Source: JAJTHC01 sp044348005 (GTDB lineage Bacteria; Cyanobacteriota; Vampirovibrionia; Vampirovibrionales; JAJTHC01). Taken from it: a DNA stretch of 44,250 nt. The position numbers and the translations under genes are program-made. Every line of letters begins with the position of its first letter. Within the stretch, counting starts at the first letter, position 1. Shown in pieces: positions 1-9,551 of the stretch. The stretch lies in NCBI GenBank assembly GCA_044348005.1, contig JBIKTR010000014.1, positions 1 to 44,250 on the forward strand, in the 5' to 3' direction. The notes below the pieces were generated by a model that had not been told where the DNA came from, ran no database searches, and was given only the letters and a program-made list of their open reading frames with translations.

Positions 1-1
1 C

Positions 2-3000
2 GCGCTAGCTGGTGGAGCCACTTTCACCAGCAACACGGCAGGGTCTACAGGCGGGGGGGCGGTTTATAAAACGAACGCAGGCATCCTCAACATCACAGGG
101 GCATCGACGTTTACGAGCAACTCCTCCACTGGCGGGGGGGGAGCGATTGAAACCGCAGGCACAGGCACGACTACCCTCAATGGCACCGCCACGTTTACCA
201 GCAACACCGCCACCAGCACCACAGTCGGCGGGGGAGCGATTATGAATAATGGCACGGGCTTATTTAGAGTCGACGGTCTTGCGACTTTTGGGAGTAGTAC
301 AGACAACACGCTTGGTAACTTCTCCACCAGTTATGGCGGCGCGATTTTCAATACTGGAGCTGGGGTTCGCATCGACCTCAACAATGGCGCGGCGTTTTAC
401 AACAACCGCTCCACAGGCGCCTCCTCCAACGGAGGAGCCGTCTTCAACGCAAGTGGTGCCACCTTCACCGTAGGTGCCACAACGGGAACCTCCATCTTCA
501 TCGGCAATGGGAAGACCTCCGCTGGAGTGACGACTACCCAAAGTGGGGGAGCGATTTATAATACTTCGGGTTCTACAGTGACGTTGAATGGCGGATCTAC
601 TTTTACAAGTAACGGTGCTACTATTGGCGGAGCCTTTTGGAATTCAGGAACTGTGACCCTTGGTGGAGGGGCGACCTTCATTAGTAACACTGCTCACATA
701 GGGGGGGCGATTCGGAATACTGGCACCAGCTTATTCCGAATCGATGGATTCGCAACGTTTGGCAGTAGCACAGACAGCACACTGGGCAACGTGGCCTTGA
801 CTTCAAGTGGGGGGGCGATTTCAAATGGTGGTTCAGGTGCTCGCATCGATCTCAATGATGGAGCCGCCTTTTACAATAACCGCTCCACATTAAATACGCC
901 GGTGGGTGGCGCCGTCTCCAACACAGATGGAGCGACCTTCACAGTAGGGGAAAACAGCGGAAGTTCAACCTTCATAGGCAATGGGAAGACCTCCGCTGGA
1001 GTGACGACTACCCAAACTGGGGGAGCGATTTATAATATCGCTTCCACGATCATCCTCAAGGGTGGTTCCACCTTCACCAGCAACGGCGCCACCGAAAATG
1101 GCGGAGCCTTGTGGAATTCAGGAACAGCCTCCCTTAGTGGGACATCTACCTTCACCACCAACACGGCGGTAAATGGTGGAGCGATCTACAACGACACCGC
1201 AGGCACCTTAACCTTTTCAAACAGTGCCACCTTTAACAATAACACCGCCACCACAGCAGGGGGGGGGGCGTTTATTAACGGAGGCACACTGGCTTTAGCA
1301 GGGGGAGCCAGCTTTACCAGCAACACGGCAGGGTCTACAGGCGGGGGAGCCATTTATAAAGCGAATACAAGTATTTTGAACATCACAGGGGCGTCGACCT
1401 TTGCGAGCAACTCCTCCACTGGCGGTGGAGGGGGCATATTTGCCACTGGCACAGGCACGACTACCCTCAATGGCACCGCCACGTTTACCAGCAACACCGC
1501 CACCAGCACCACCGCTGGCGGGGGCGCGATTAATAATACCGGCACAGGCTTGTTTAGAGTCGACGGGCTCGCCACCTTCGGCAGTAGTACAGACACCGCA
1601 CTCGGCAACGTGGCTACCTTTAGTGGAGGCGCGATTTCCAATACTGGAACTGGTGTTCGCATCGACCTCAACAACGGTGTGGCCTTCTACAACAACCGCA
1701 CCACAGGCTCCACCTCCAACGGCGGAGCCGTCTTCAACTCAGGCGGTGCGACCTTCACGGTAGGCGCCACCAGTGGCAACTCAATCTTCACCGGCAATGG
1801 GAAGAACTCCGCTGGAGTAACGACCACATCCGGTGGAGGGGCGATTTTCAACTATTTCTCTTCCACGATTACCCTCAATGGTGGCGCCAACTTCACTAGC
1901 AATGCCGCCACATGGGCGGGTGGGACTATTTTTAACGCTGGCACGGCAACGATTAACAGCGGTGCCACCTTCACCAGTAACAGTGCCTCCTATGGGGGGG
2001 GGATTTTTAACAGTGGTGACACGACGATTAACGGCTTAGCCACTTTTAACACTAACAGTGCCTACTATGGTGGGGGGATTTCCAATGAATATGGAATAGT
2101 CACCCTCAACAACGGTGCCACCTTCACCAGTAACAGTGCTGGCGAATATGGTGGGGGGATTTACAACAGTGGTGACACGACGATTAACGGCTTAGCCACT
2201 TTTAACACTAACAGTGCCTCCTATGGTGGGGGGATTTCCAATGAATATGGAATAGTCACCCTCAACAACGGTGCCACCTTCACCAGTAACACAGCTACCA
2301 CGGGTGGAGCAGTCTACTTAAATGAATCTAACTTGACGTTTGGCTCAGGCGGAACCTTCACCAGTAACAGTGCTACCAACGGCGGAGCCCTCGCCAATGT
2401 CGGTACCTCCGTTGTCACAGGCACGACCACCTTCACCACCAATAGTGCGGTCAGTGGGGGAGCCGTCTACAATGACACCGCAGGAGCCTTAACATTTGCC
2501 AATGTGGCCACCTTTAACAATAACACGGCCACCACAGGGGGGTCGCTCTATAACCTTGGCACCGTCACCTTTTCGGGTGCGACCTTATTCACGAACCACA
2601 CGGTACGAAGTATTTCAAATACAGGCACGATTAACCTGAATGGCGCCACCACGTTTAGTAATAACACGGTGGCTGGCAATGGAGCCGCGTTGCAGTATCA
2701 AACTGGCGTAGGCACCATTAACTTCAACAATAACATTACGTTCACGTCCAACACCGCCACAGGATCAAATGGCGGAGGACTCTGGACCGATCGCGATACC
2801 TCGGTGGCAGGCACCTCCAACTTCTCCAGCAACTCCGCCACCAACGGCGCAGGACTTTACGTCAGTGCTGGTACGACGACTTTAACAGGGGCGTCTACCT
2901 TCAACACCAACACAGCGGTAAATGGTGGCGCAGTTTACTTAAATGGGTCTAACTTAACCTTCGGCTCAGGCGGAACCTTCACCAGCAACAGTGCCACCAA

Positions 3001-5359
3001 TGGCGGAGCACTCGCCAATATCGGCACGAGTACGGTGACAGGGACGACGACTTTCACGAGTAACAGTGCAAGCTCCGCAGGGGGAGCCATTAGCCATACT
3101 TCCGGAGGCACACTCACGCTAGCAGGCACTTCAGCCTTCAACACCAACACCGCCGTTGCCAACGGGGGTGCCATTAACAACTTAAACTCGACCTTGAATT
3201 TAACAGGCAATAGCACGTTTACAGGCAACAGTTCAAGCAGTGGAAGTGGGGGGGCGATCTTTAACGATCCTGGAACAGTAGTCATTACAGGAAACGGCAC
3301 CTTCAACAATAACACCGCAGCCTTAAACGGGGGGGCTGTTGCCAACGTGATTAGTTCAATATTTAGCATCACGGGCAACGGTACCTTTGGCAACAACCGT
3401 TCCACCACAGGTTCAGGGGGGGCGATTACCACGGAAGACAATTCACATACCACGATAAATGCCTATGGTAGCTTTACGAACAATACGGCTTCAGTGAATG
3501 GAGGCGCGGTAAATGTAAACAATTCAAGTTTCAATGTACTAAACGGAGCCACCTTTAGCGGAAACACCGCCACATCTGGCAGTGGTGGGGCGATTTATCT
3601 CAACAATAATGCGACAGCGACTTTGGTTGCAAATACGCAAAATGTGACCTTTTCAAGCAATACCGCAAATGGTTCTTCAAATGGAGTAGGCTTTGGAAGC
3701 AATAGCACCTTAAACGCCAATGCTGGCTTAGGCGAGGTTATTTTTCTCGACAAAATTACCACGACTGGTGGAAATAACGTGATTCACTTAAACCGCAGTG
3801 GAACTTGGAACACGAATAGTTCGGCTAATATCCCAACAGGGAACGGTGTTCCTACTACCGCCCCAACGACGGGGGTTATTCGATTGAATGCCGACATGAG
3901 CGGTTTTAGTGGGACAACTAATACCGTGAATTTATATGGGGGGAGTTTAAATGTGGGTTCAGCAGGAACCTTCTTCAATAATATCAACTTTAATGCGAGT
4001 AATAATGCGACGTTAAACTTGATCAATAATAAAATTGATACGATTTCCCTGAATCAGGTCAGTGTCGACAACCTCAATCTACATGTTGATATTGATCTGG
4101 CCAATAAACAGGTCGACAACATCAATGCAACGAGTGTGGGGGCCAATGACACCGTCACAATAAAAGGCATCAACTTATGGGATGATGGCCCTTCAGGGGT
4201 GGTGTTTGTGAATAATTCTTACCAATTGAAATTAACGGTTGATCCTTCCGTTCAACAAGTCACTGGGCCTGTTCATATATACAACGTCATGGTTCCTGAT
4301 CAAACCATGCCTGATTCTTTTGAAACGTCCTTTGCCAATAGTGCCTTGTTATTATTAAGAACCAATGAAGTAAACCCCTTTGTCAGGTCTTCTTCCACTG
4401 TCAATAAAGGGGTACAACTCGGTATTTTAGACAACACACGTATGGTAATGAATCGTTCGGATGAAGTGATGAGCTTTATGGATACCGTTTTATATCAAAC
4501 AGGGGTGGATTATGACAAAGTCAACAAAGTGGCTCTTCTTGAAGGATTCCCTGAGTATAATGCGATGTATGATCGTTTAGAGCGCGGTGGTGTTTGGTAC
4601 AGACCTTTTTCCAGCTTTGAAAAAGTCGCCTTTAATAATCTAAACGGACGCATTAACAGTACAGGTTATGGCATGTTGGTGGGGTACGATTCCGCTCTTA
4701 AAAGACGTGCCTTTGGGTTTAAGAATATGACGACGTATTATGCAGGTTATAATGGAAACAATCAGGGTTTTCAAAACGTTAATAACACCATTACAGGTGG
4801 TTTCGCAGGAATTATGGAAACTCTCTACAAAGGCAACTTTTACCTAAGTGCCATGGCACAAGGCGGAGGAGCCAGCGTGCGTGAGAGACTCGCCAATTAC
4901 GGGGCATCTAGTTATGGCATGGCAAATGGGAGTTTTTCAGTAAAAACAGGTTATAACATTCACCTACCTCTGCAAAGCGTTCTGCAACTTCACGGGCAAG
5001 CAGTGTATACCTTGTTGCAGAGCAGTACTTACACCAATGGCCAAGGGGTTCGTATTCAACCCGATTTAGTCACGAGTCTTCAAATCGCACCCGGTGTCAG
5101 GTTGACGAAGAATATTAAAGGTTGGCAGCCCTATGTGGAAGCCAACTGGGTGATGAATCCCTACCATAGCTCAAAAATGAAGGCAAATGACTTTGCTTTT
5201 AGTAACCCTGCCCTGGGAGATTATTTTGAATATGGTTTTGGTGTTCAAAAAACAACCCAACATGATGTTCAAACATATGCTCAAGCCATGATGAGAACAG
5301 GATCTCGAACAGGAGTAGCCTTAGAACTCGGTATTAAAATACCCATGGGGCAAAAATAG
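2..5359 (+). CDS. Pmp-like autotransporter adhesin, 5' end outside the window
   Basis: The frame is open from the left edge, so the first internal ATG (242) is not the real start; codons 2-241 encode the same repeat type found near 1292-1530. About 1,785 residues are visible. Most of them are degenerate repeats of the chlamydial Pmp type, with GGA(I/V/L) and FxxN(T/S)A motifs recurring every 20-30 residues, which predicts a right-handed beta-helix passenger. Passenger repeats end near nt 4000. From about nt 4590 to the stop the sequence alternates aromatic and Gly/Asn-rich strands (GVWYRPFSSFEKV, TYYAGYNGNNQGF, YVEANWVMNPY), as in an autotransporter beta-barrel. This suggests type V secretion to the outer membrane and a role in adhesion. 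The protein ends in PMGQK, not in the usual terminal aromatic residue. Several G7-G10 tracts lie in frame. Family assignment is strong; the target is unknown. Confidence 0.85.
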   Translation, partial: ALAGGATFTSNTAGSTGGGAVYKTNAGILNITGASTFTSNSSTGGGGAIETAGTGTTTLNGTATFTSNTATSTTVGGGAIMNNGTGLFRVDGLATFGSSTDNTLGNFSTSYGGAIFNTGAGVRIDLNNGAAFYNNRSTGASSNGGAVFNASGATFTVGATTGTSIFIGNGKTSAGVTTTQSGGAIYNTSGSTVTLNGGSTFTSNGATIGGAFWNSGTVTLGGGATFISNTAHIGGAIRNTGTSLFRIDGFATFGSSTDSTLGNVALTSSGGAISNGGSGARIDLNDGAAFYNNRSTLNTPVGGAVSNTDGATFTVGENSGSSTFIGNGKTSAGVTTTQTGGAIYNIASTIILKGGSTFTSNGATENGGALWNSGTASLSGTSTFTTNTAVNGGAIYNDTAGTLTFSNSATFNNNTATTAGGGAFINGGTLALAGGASFTSNTAGSTGGGAIYKANTSILNITGASTFASNSSTGGGGGIFATGTGTTTLNGTATFTSNTATSTTAGGGAINNTGTGLFRVDGLATFGSSTDTALGNVATFSGGAISNTGTGVRIDLNNGVAFYNNRTTGSTSNGGAVFNSGGATFTVGATSGNSIFTGNGKNSAGVTTTSGGGAIFNYFSSTITLNGGANFTSNAATWAGGTIFNAGTATINSGATFTSNSASYGGGIFNSGDTTINGLATFNTNSAYYGGGISNEYGIVTLNNGATFTSNSAGEYGGGIYNSGDTTINGLATFNTNSASYGGGISNEYGIVTLNNGATFTSNTATTGGAVYLNESNLTFGSGGTFTSNSATNGGALANVGTSVVTGTTTFTTNSAVSGGAVYNDTAGALTFANVATFNNNTATTGGSLYNLGTVTFSGATLFTNHTVRSISNTGTINLNGATTFSNNTVAGNGAALQYQTGVGTINFNNNITFTSNTATGSNGGGLWTDRDTSVAGTSNFSSNSATNGAGLYVSAGTTTLTGASTFNTNTAVNGGAVYLNGSNLTFGSGGTFTSNSATNGGALANIGTSTVTGTTTFTSNSASSAGGAISHTSGGTLTLAGTSAFNTNTAVANGGAINNLNSTLNLTGNSTFTGNSSSSGSGGAIFNDPGTVVITGNGTFNNNTAALNGGAVANVISSIFSITGNGTFGNNRSTTGSGGAITTEDNSHTTINAYGSFTNNTASVNGGAVNVNNSSFNVLNGATFSGNTATSGSGGAIYLNNNATATLVANTQNVTFSSNTANGSSNGVGFGSNSTLNANAGLGEVIFLDKITTTGGNNVIHLNRSGTWNTNSSANIPTGNGVPTTAPTTGVIRLNADMSGFSGTTNTVNLYGGSLNVGSAGTFFNNINFNASNNATLNLINNKIDTISLNQVSVDNLNLHVDIDLANKQVDNINATSVGANDTVTIKGINLWDDGPSGVVFVNNSYQLKLTVDPSVQQVTGPVHIYNVMVPDQTMPDSFETSFANSALLLLRTNEVNPFVRSSSTVNKGVQLGILDNTRMVMNRSDEVMSFMDTVLYQTGVDYDKVNKVALLEGFPEYNAMYDRLERGGVWYRPFSSFEKVAFNNLNGRINSTGYGMLVGYDSALKRRAFGFKNMTTYYAGYNGNNQGFQNVNNTITGGFAGIMETLYKGNFYLSAMAQGGGASVRERLANYGASSYGMANGSFSVKTGYNIHLPLQSVLQLHGQAVYTLLQSSTYTNGQGVRIQPDLVTSLQIAPGVRLTKNIKGWQPYVEANWVMNPYHSSKMKANDFAFSNPALGDYFEYGFGVQKTTQHDVQTYAQAMMRTGSRTGVALELGIKIPMGQK
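236..1940 (+). repeat. Three ~415-bp diverged repeats inside the autotransporter gene
   Basis: Three copies start near 236, 706 and 1526. Each encodes LFR(V/I)DG(L/F)ATFGSSTD, then (V/A)RIDLN(N/D)G, FYNNR(S/T)T and GNGK(T/N)SAGVTTT. The stretch 2-260 matches 1292-1550 at a constant offset of 1,290 bp, so a larger block has also been duplicated. Confidence 0.85.
2015..2300 (+). repeat. Near-identical 156-bp tandem repeat
   Basis: The segment starting GGTGACACGACGATT at 2015 recurs at 2171, 156 bp later (52 codons), with very few differences. The near identity points to a recent duplication inside the passenger domain. Confidence 0.85.
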
Positions 5360-5496
5360 TACAAAAGCCTCTCTAAAGTTTACTTATGAAGGCACAGAGA
5401 AAGTCGGTTGAATTGGCTATAACAACGAGCATCGCATGGAAGAGTTGAGAAAACTTGCTTTTAGTTAAAAATTAACTCTCTCTTTAAAACACTATA

Positions 5497-8400
5497 CTAG
5501 CCAAACTTCATCAGTGCTTCGGCCTGATTTTTAAGAGGCGTATTTTGGCTTTGCACGGCCAAGCGAATGGCTTGTTCAGCAAATTGACGACTTTTTTTCA
5601 CGTAAGCGTCCTGCTTCGGTAGTGGGATGCCTTGAGCATACGCCACCTTATGGTGAAGGTGAGCCAACAACGACAAGGTCGTCACCAACACACGCCCCAT
5701 TAAAGAAGACGCCAAAGGCTCCCATATATCAAACAAGACTTGAATGGCCGCAATGCTTTTATGTTCCAAAATCAAGCATCGCACTTCAACCAAGGCCGTC
5801 TGCCAGGCCAAGAGCTTGAAGCGTTCTAACACGTCTTGCCCGCGTGCTTCTGTTTGCACGGCTAAGGCGTGACGAATATCCGCCACCTGACGACTGGCCA
5901 AAGCCAAGTCCACTTGCTGGGTGTTTAAGGCATCCACCAACCAGCCGGCGTTCAAGGGTTTTAAGTGCGTTTGTCGCTCATTATTTTGTTCAGGCGCCAG
6001 CACACTGCCCACGAAGGTTTTAAGGGCTAAGGCATGCAACGGCGTGAAAGACGCCTGATTGCGCTGAATGTCTTCAGCCAAATGGCCATAACGCGTCTGA
6101 ACTTCTGGTTGAGTCCGTTGGCAACGGTCTTCTAACCAATTGACATGCACATATTCCACCAAGGTTTGATGCAAGACGGTACTGGGTGTGGGGGTAGACG
6201 CTAAAACGAGTTTAACCTGTTCCGTGATCTGTTGAAAGGCGCTGAAGATGCCCTTGTCATAAAGGTAATGAGCATAGGCCAGCTGACTGCGAGCGATCCA
6301 TAGGGGGTTGAGCGCTTCATCTATACAAGTTTCCCACAAGCGTTTCGCTACGCCGTACCAGTACTTCACCCCGTTTGAATCGGCTTGTAAACGATGCACA
6401 TGTAGCCCCAAGCCAATGGCTTCAAGCTTCCAAGGAATCAAGGCGACGCTCTGTTCTTGCCACACGGCGTGGGTGCAAAGGCGTTGCCACAACTCTTCTA
6501 GGGTCTGGAAATCGGCCTTCAGCCAAGCCAGCACCGCCAAACTGGTTTGGGCAATGAAGTCCCCCTCCTGATTCAACTGTGATTCTTGGTGAATGCCTAA
6601 GGCGTATTCATACAAACGCCCCGCATGCGAAAAATCCAATTGTTCTTTGGCTTCATCACCTAATAAAATCAACATTTCAAAACTTTGAAACGCAGGCAAG
6701 TTCAAATGACCCGCTTGTAAGGCTTCATACGCTTCACGTTTTAACAATTGCTTTTCAGCCGCAAGGTCTTCAGTCATGTGAAACCACTGCCTTAAAATGG
6801 CAATGCGTTCTTCTACCCCCAAATCGGCTTTTTGCAAGGGTTGCAATAGTGCTAAAGAATCGAGCCACGGTTCGGTGAAGGGGTGGATGCGGGCGTGCCA
6901 AGCATGGCCTTGTTCGGCAACCGCTTGGGGGTGGCCTGCATGAAACGCATGAAAGGCCAATAAGGGTTCCGCTAAGGCCACGGGGGCGTCAAAGTGCTGG
7001 CTTAAGGATTCGTAAACCCAGGCGTGCATGTGGCTGAGTTCTTCTTGAGGAATACACTGACGTAAGGTGGCGAGCAATTCAGGGTGACGAAAAGTAATGG
7101 TGTCCGCCACATCAGGGATCAACCAGCCCTGTTCCCACAAAACGCCTAGAAGTTGCCCTAAAGGCTCTTCATCGATGCCGAGTAAGCCGGCTAAAGAAGG
7201 CAGCGAAAAACGAGGGCCTAACACGCCTGCCAATTGTAGGACGCGTGCCACATCTTCAGGCAATACACGGACGCGTTCATGCCACAAGCTGGCCATAGAA
7301 TCGGGCCATTTAAAGGCCGAAAGCACGTTGAAATCACTCACCAGCAAGGCGCCTGTTTCAGGATCCACGCCCAAGGCTTGGCGTTGAATGGCATAACGTA
7401 AAAGTTCTTCAAAGTAAAAGGGACGCCCTTGCCCTAAACGCAAGACTTCGTCAATAAAGCCAGCGGGGCAGTCGTGAAAACACGAAGAAAGCCAACCTTT
7501 TTGTAAATAGGCGGTGCTTTCCTCATCATTTAAGGGCAGTAGTTTTGTGGCACAGTATAAAGACGCATCCAAATTTTCAAGCACGGCCAGGTGCTTAGAT
7601 GGTTTGGCTTGTAAAACCCACACCAACCCCTTTTGACGCGCCAGTTCATGCTGATGCAGTAACAGTTGCAACACGTAAAGCGACGCTTCATCGGCGGCAT
7701 CGAGATTTTCAAGTTGGAGTAAGACGGGCTTCACGTGTGCGACGTGAGACAGCGTCCAAGCCAGGGTGTCTATGAAATCGGCGTAAGAAGCGCTTTCAGG
7801 GCATTCGCCCCCCATAAACCGCGTCAAGGTGTGGAGGTAAGGCAGGGCTTCAACGTGTTTTTCTTCAGGGATCACATAATGTAACACCGCTTCAATAGAC
7901 GGTTGAATTTGACTTTGTAACATCCCTTCAGTGGGGAGCTGAAACAAGGCACGGCAGACGTCATGCCACAATTCTAGTGGGTAAGGATGCCCCGTGCGGT
8001 GCCTGTAATGCGAGGTGTGAAGCGTTAAATACGCCGGTTCAACATCCGCGGGTTCAGATTCAAAAGCGTCCGCTTCTACGGCTTCATTTGGGGCCTTTTC
8101 TTGCGGTGGGGCTTCTTCGGCAGGAGATTCGGTGTCTTCTTGCAAGAAAACATCCACTTGTTGACGCGCTGTCACGATCGCCGTGGTGCTGCCCACCCCT
8201 GATTCTGACAATACGCAACACACCTGTTGCGTCGTGGGGTAATGGTCATCATACAAGCCCAACCCTTTGGCTAAAAACAAGGGTAAAAACGTTTGAATAC
8301 TTTCCGTCGTGTAAGGCGTGGTGTGAATCTCGTGTTCAGGGATCCATAACGTCACCCCCTCTACATCAGGCCATGCGGGTTCTTCATCAAAAAGGTGTAG

Positions 8401-9516
8401 CCTCGGGTGATAGGTCGATTCTTCTACAGGTGTGGGCAGGGGGACTTCTTCAAACGCACTGGCAATAGAACGTTTGAGTTCAATGCTTTGTGTGGTTTTA
8501 GGATCGATCAACATAGGGAGGGGTTCAGGCGTCTGCTGAGGTTGAAGATCCCCAAAGACGCTAAAAGCAGGTGGGGGGTAGGGGGCAGTGGCGGCGAAGG
8601 GGGGTTGCACCGCATCCCTGATGGGTGAAACCTCCTTGGGTTGTGCTTCAAAGGCCATTTGTAGGGCTTCTTCCGAAGGGTTGTGAGTCATGTTATGATT
8701 CAGATCATGTAACATGCCATGTAACGCCGAAAGAGGGTCGTGGACTGGAGAATCTGGGGAAGGTTCAGGGGGAGGGGAAGACATCAAAATAGACGAAAAA
8801 GGGTCTAAGGAGGGTTGGTAGGCCGTCTGAGTGGCCTCTGTTTCCACCGAAAAATCACTAAAGCCGTCTTCTTCACTGGTAGAATGACGGGGAGACGGGT
8901 TGGCGTGGGTGTGTTCAAAGTCCCCCAACTTGGGAGAGGGGACGTTGTTTAAAACATCTTTGAGAGTTAAGACAAAGTACTGCCCCTGTTGGGCCACAGG
9001 ATTTTCCCCTTCTAAAGGCAAAAAGGGGTAGCGTTTTTGCCCCATGGCCTTGACCACTAAATGAGACACCACCACTTGCCCTGCCGTTGCGAGGCTCCGT
9101 TCGGTGGCCGCTGCCATGGGGTTACGTTGTTTTATATCATCCAAGGTAAGTCCAAATCGCAAGTGAAGGCTAGGGTGCTGTTGGGCAATAGGCAACGGTT
9201 GAGCTTGTAAATTAAGCACCAGCTTCATCGCGGATTCTAAGGCATCAACAGGGGTGGGTTCTTGCGAAAAAGCGATAAAGGCGATATTTTGGGACTGACG
9301 TTCCACAGAAGCCCCTAAACTTTCGCCCAAGTGCTTGATCCGTTCAACCAATTGCTGATGCCACGCTTGATGCACAGCTTCACGTTCCACGGTGGGGGCG
9401 CTAAATGCTAGTTCAGAAGAAAGCAGTTCAACACACAATACCGCTAGCACGGGGGACGCTTCGGCATTTGAACGAGAAAGACTAAAGAAAGAAGGCATTG
9501 CAAAAGGGAGTACCAT
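5497..9516 (-). CDS. Giant degenerate cyclase-like / STAND-like ATPase / helical-repeat protein
   Basis: About 1,339 aa. I start at ATG 9516 because GGAG lies 6 bp before it; the TTG at 9528 has no ribosome site. Residues ~20-195 look like a class III nucleotide cyclase fold: a closing segment (RFGLTLDD..., TAGQVVVSHLV) resembles the end of such domains, but metal-binding aspartates are not evident. Residues ~200-370 are a Pro/Ser/Glu-rich linker. Residues ~436-446 read SESGVGSTTAI where a Walker A is expected, without its lysine. Residues ~592-608 (LLQLENLDAADEASL) fit a Walker B of the AAA_16/STAND type. The rest, from ~870, is alpha-helical and TPR-like. The order matches 'adenylate cyclase plus predicted ATPase plus TPR' signalling proteins, probably enzymatically dead and acting as a scaffold or sensor. 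It lies 36 bp downstream of gatD and is probably cotranscribed. Confidence 0.6.
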   Translation of the reverse strand: MVLPFAMPSFFSLSRSNAEASPVLAVLCVELLSSELAFSAPTVEREAVHQAWHQQLVERIKHLGESLGASVERQSQNIAFIAFSQEPTPVDALESAMKLVLNLQAQPLPIAQQHPSLHLRFGLTLDDIKQRNPMAAATERSLATAGQVVVSHLVVKAMGQKRYPFLPLEGENPVAQQGQYFVLTLKDVLNNVPSPKLGDFEHTHANPSPRHSTSEEDGFSDFSVETEATQTAYQPSLDPFSSILMSSPPPEPSPDSPVHDPLSALHGMLHDLNHNMTHNPSEEALQMAFEAQPKEVSPIRDAVQPPFAATAPYPPPAFSVFGDLQPQQTPEPLPMLIDPKTTQSIELKRSIASAFEEVPLPTPVEESTYHPRLHLFDEEPAWPDVEGVTLWIPEHEIHTTPYTTESIQTFLPLFLAKGLGLYDDHYPTTQQVCCVLSESGVGSTTAIVTARQQVDVFLQEDTESPAEEAPPQEKAPNEAVEADAFESEPADVEPAYLTLHTSHYRHRTGHPYPLELWHDVCRALFQLPTEGMLQSQIQPSIEAVLHYVIPEEKHVEALPYLHTLTRFMGGECPESASYADFIDTLAWTLSHVAHVKPVLLQLENLDAADEASLYVLQLLLHQHELARQKGLVWVLQAKPSKHLAVLENLDASLYCATKLLPLNDEESTAYLQKGWLSSCFHDCPAGFIDEVLRLGQGRPFYFEELLRYAIQRQALGVDPETGALLVSDFNVLSAFKWPDSMASLWHERVRVLPEDVARVLQLAGVLGPRFSLPSLAGLLGIDEEPLGQLLGVLWEQGWLIPDVADTITFRHPELLATLRQCIPQEELSHMHAWVYESLSQHFDAPVALAEPLLAFHAFHAGHPQAVAEQGHAWHARIHPFTEPWLDSLALLQPLQKADLGVEERIAILRQWFHMTEDLAAEKQLLKREAYEALQAGHLNLPAFQSFEMLILLGDEAKEQLDFSHAGRLYEYALGIHQESQLNQEGDFIAQTSLAVLAWLKADFQTLEELWQRLCTHAVWQEQSVALIPWKLEAIGLGLHVHRLQADSNGVKYWYGVAKRLWETCIDEALNPLWIARSQLAYAHYLYDKGIFSAFQQITEQVKLVLASTPTPSTVLHQTLVEYVHVNWLEDRCQRTQPEVQTRYGHLAEDIQRNQASFTPLHALALKTFVGSVLAPEQNNERQTHLKPLNAGWLVDALNTQQVDLALASRQVADIRHALAVQTEARGQDVLERFKLLAWQTALVEVRCLILEHKSIAAIQVLFDIWEPLASSLMGRVLVTTLSLLAHLHHKVAYAQGIPLPKQDAYVKKSRQFAEQAIRLAVQSQNTPLKNQAEALMKFG

Positions 9517-9551
9517 AAACTTCTCCAAACGATTCGATTATTAAATCTAGT

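Noticed and set aside
5360..5496. Transposase tail (GYNNEHRMEELRKLAF) after the autotransporter gene
   Set aside because: The match to IS-type YNNER motifs is too short, with no start, inverted repeat or more of the protein.
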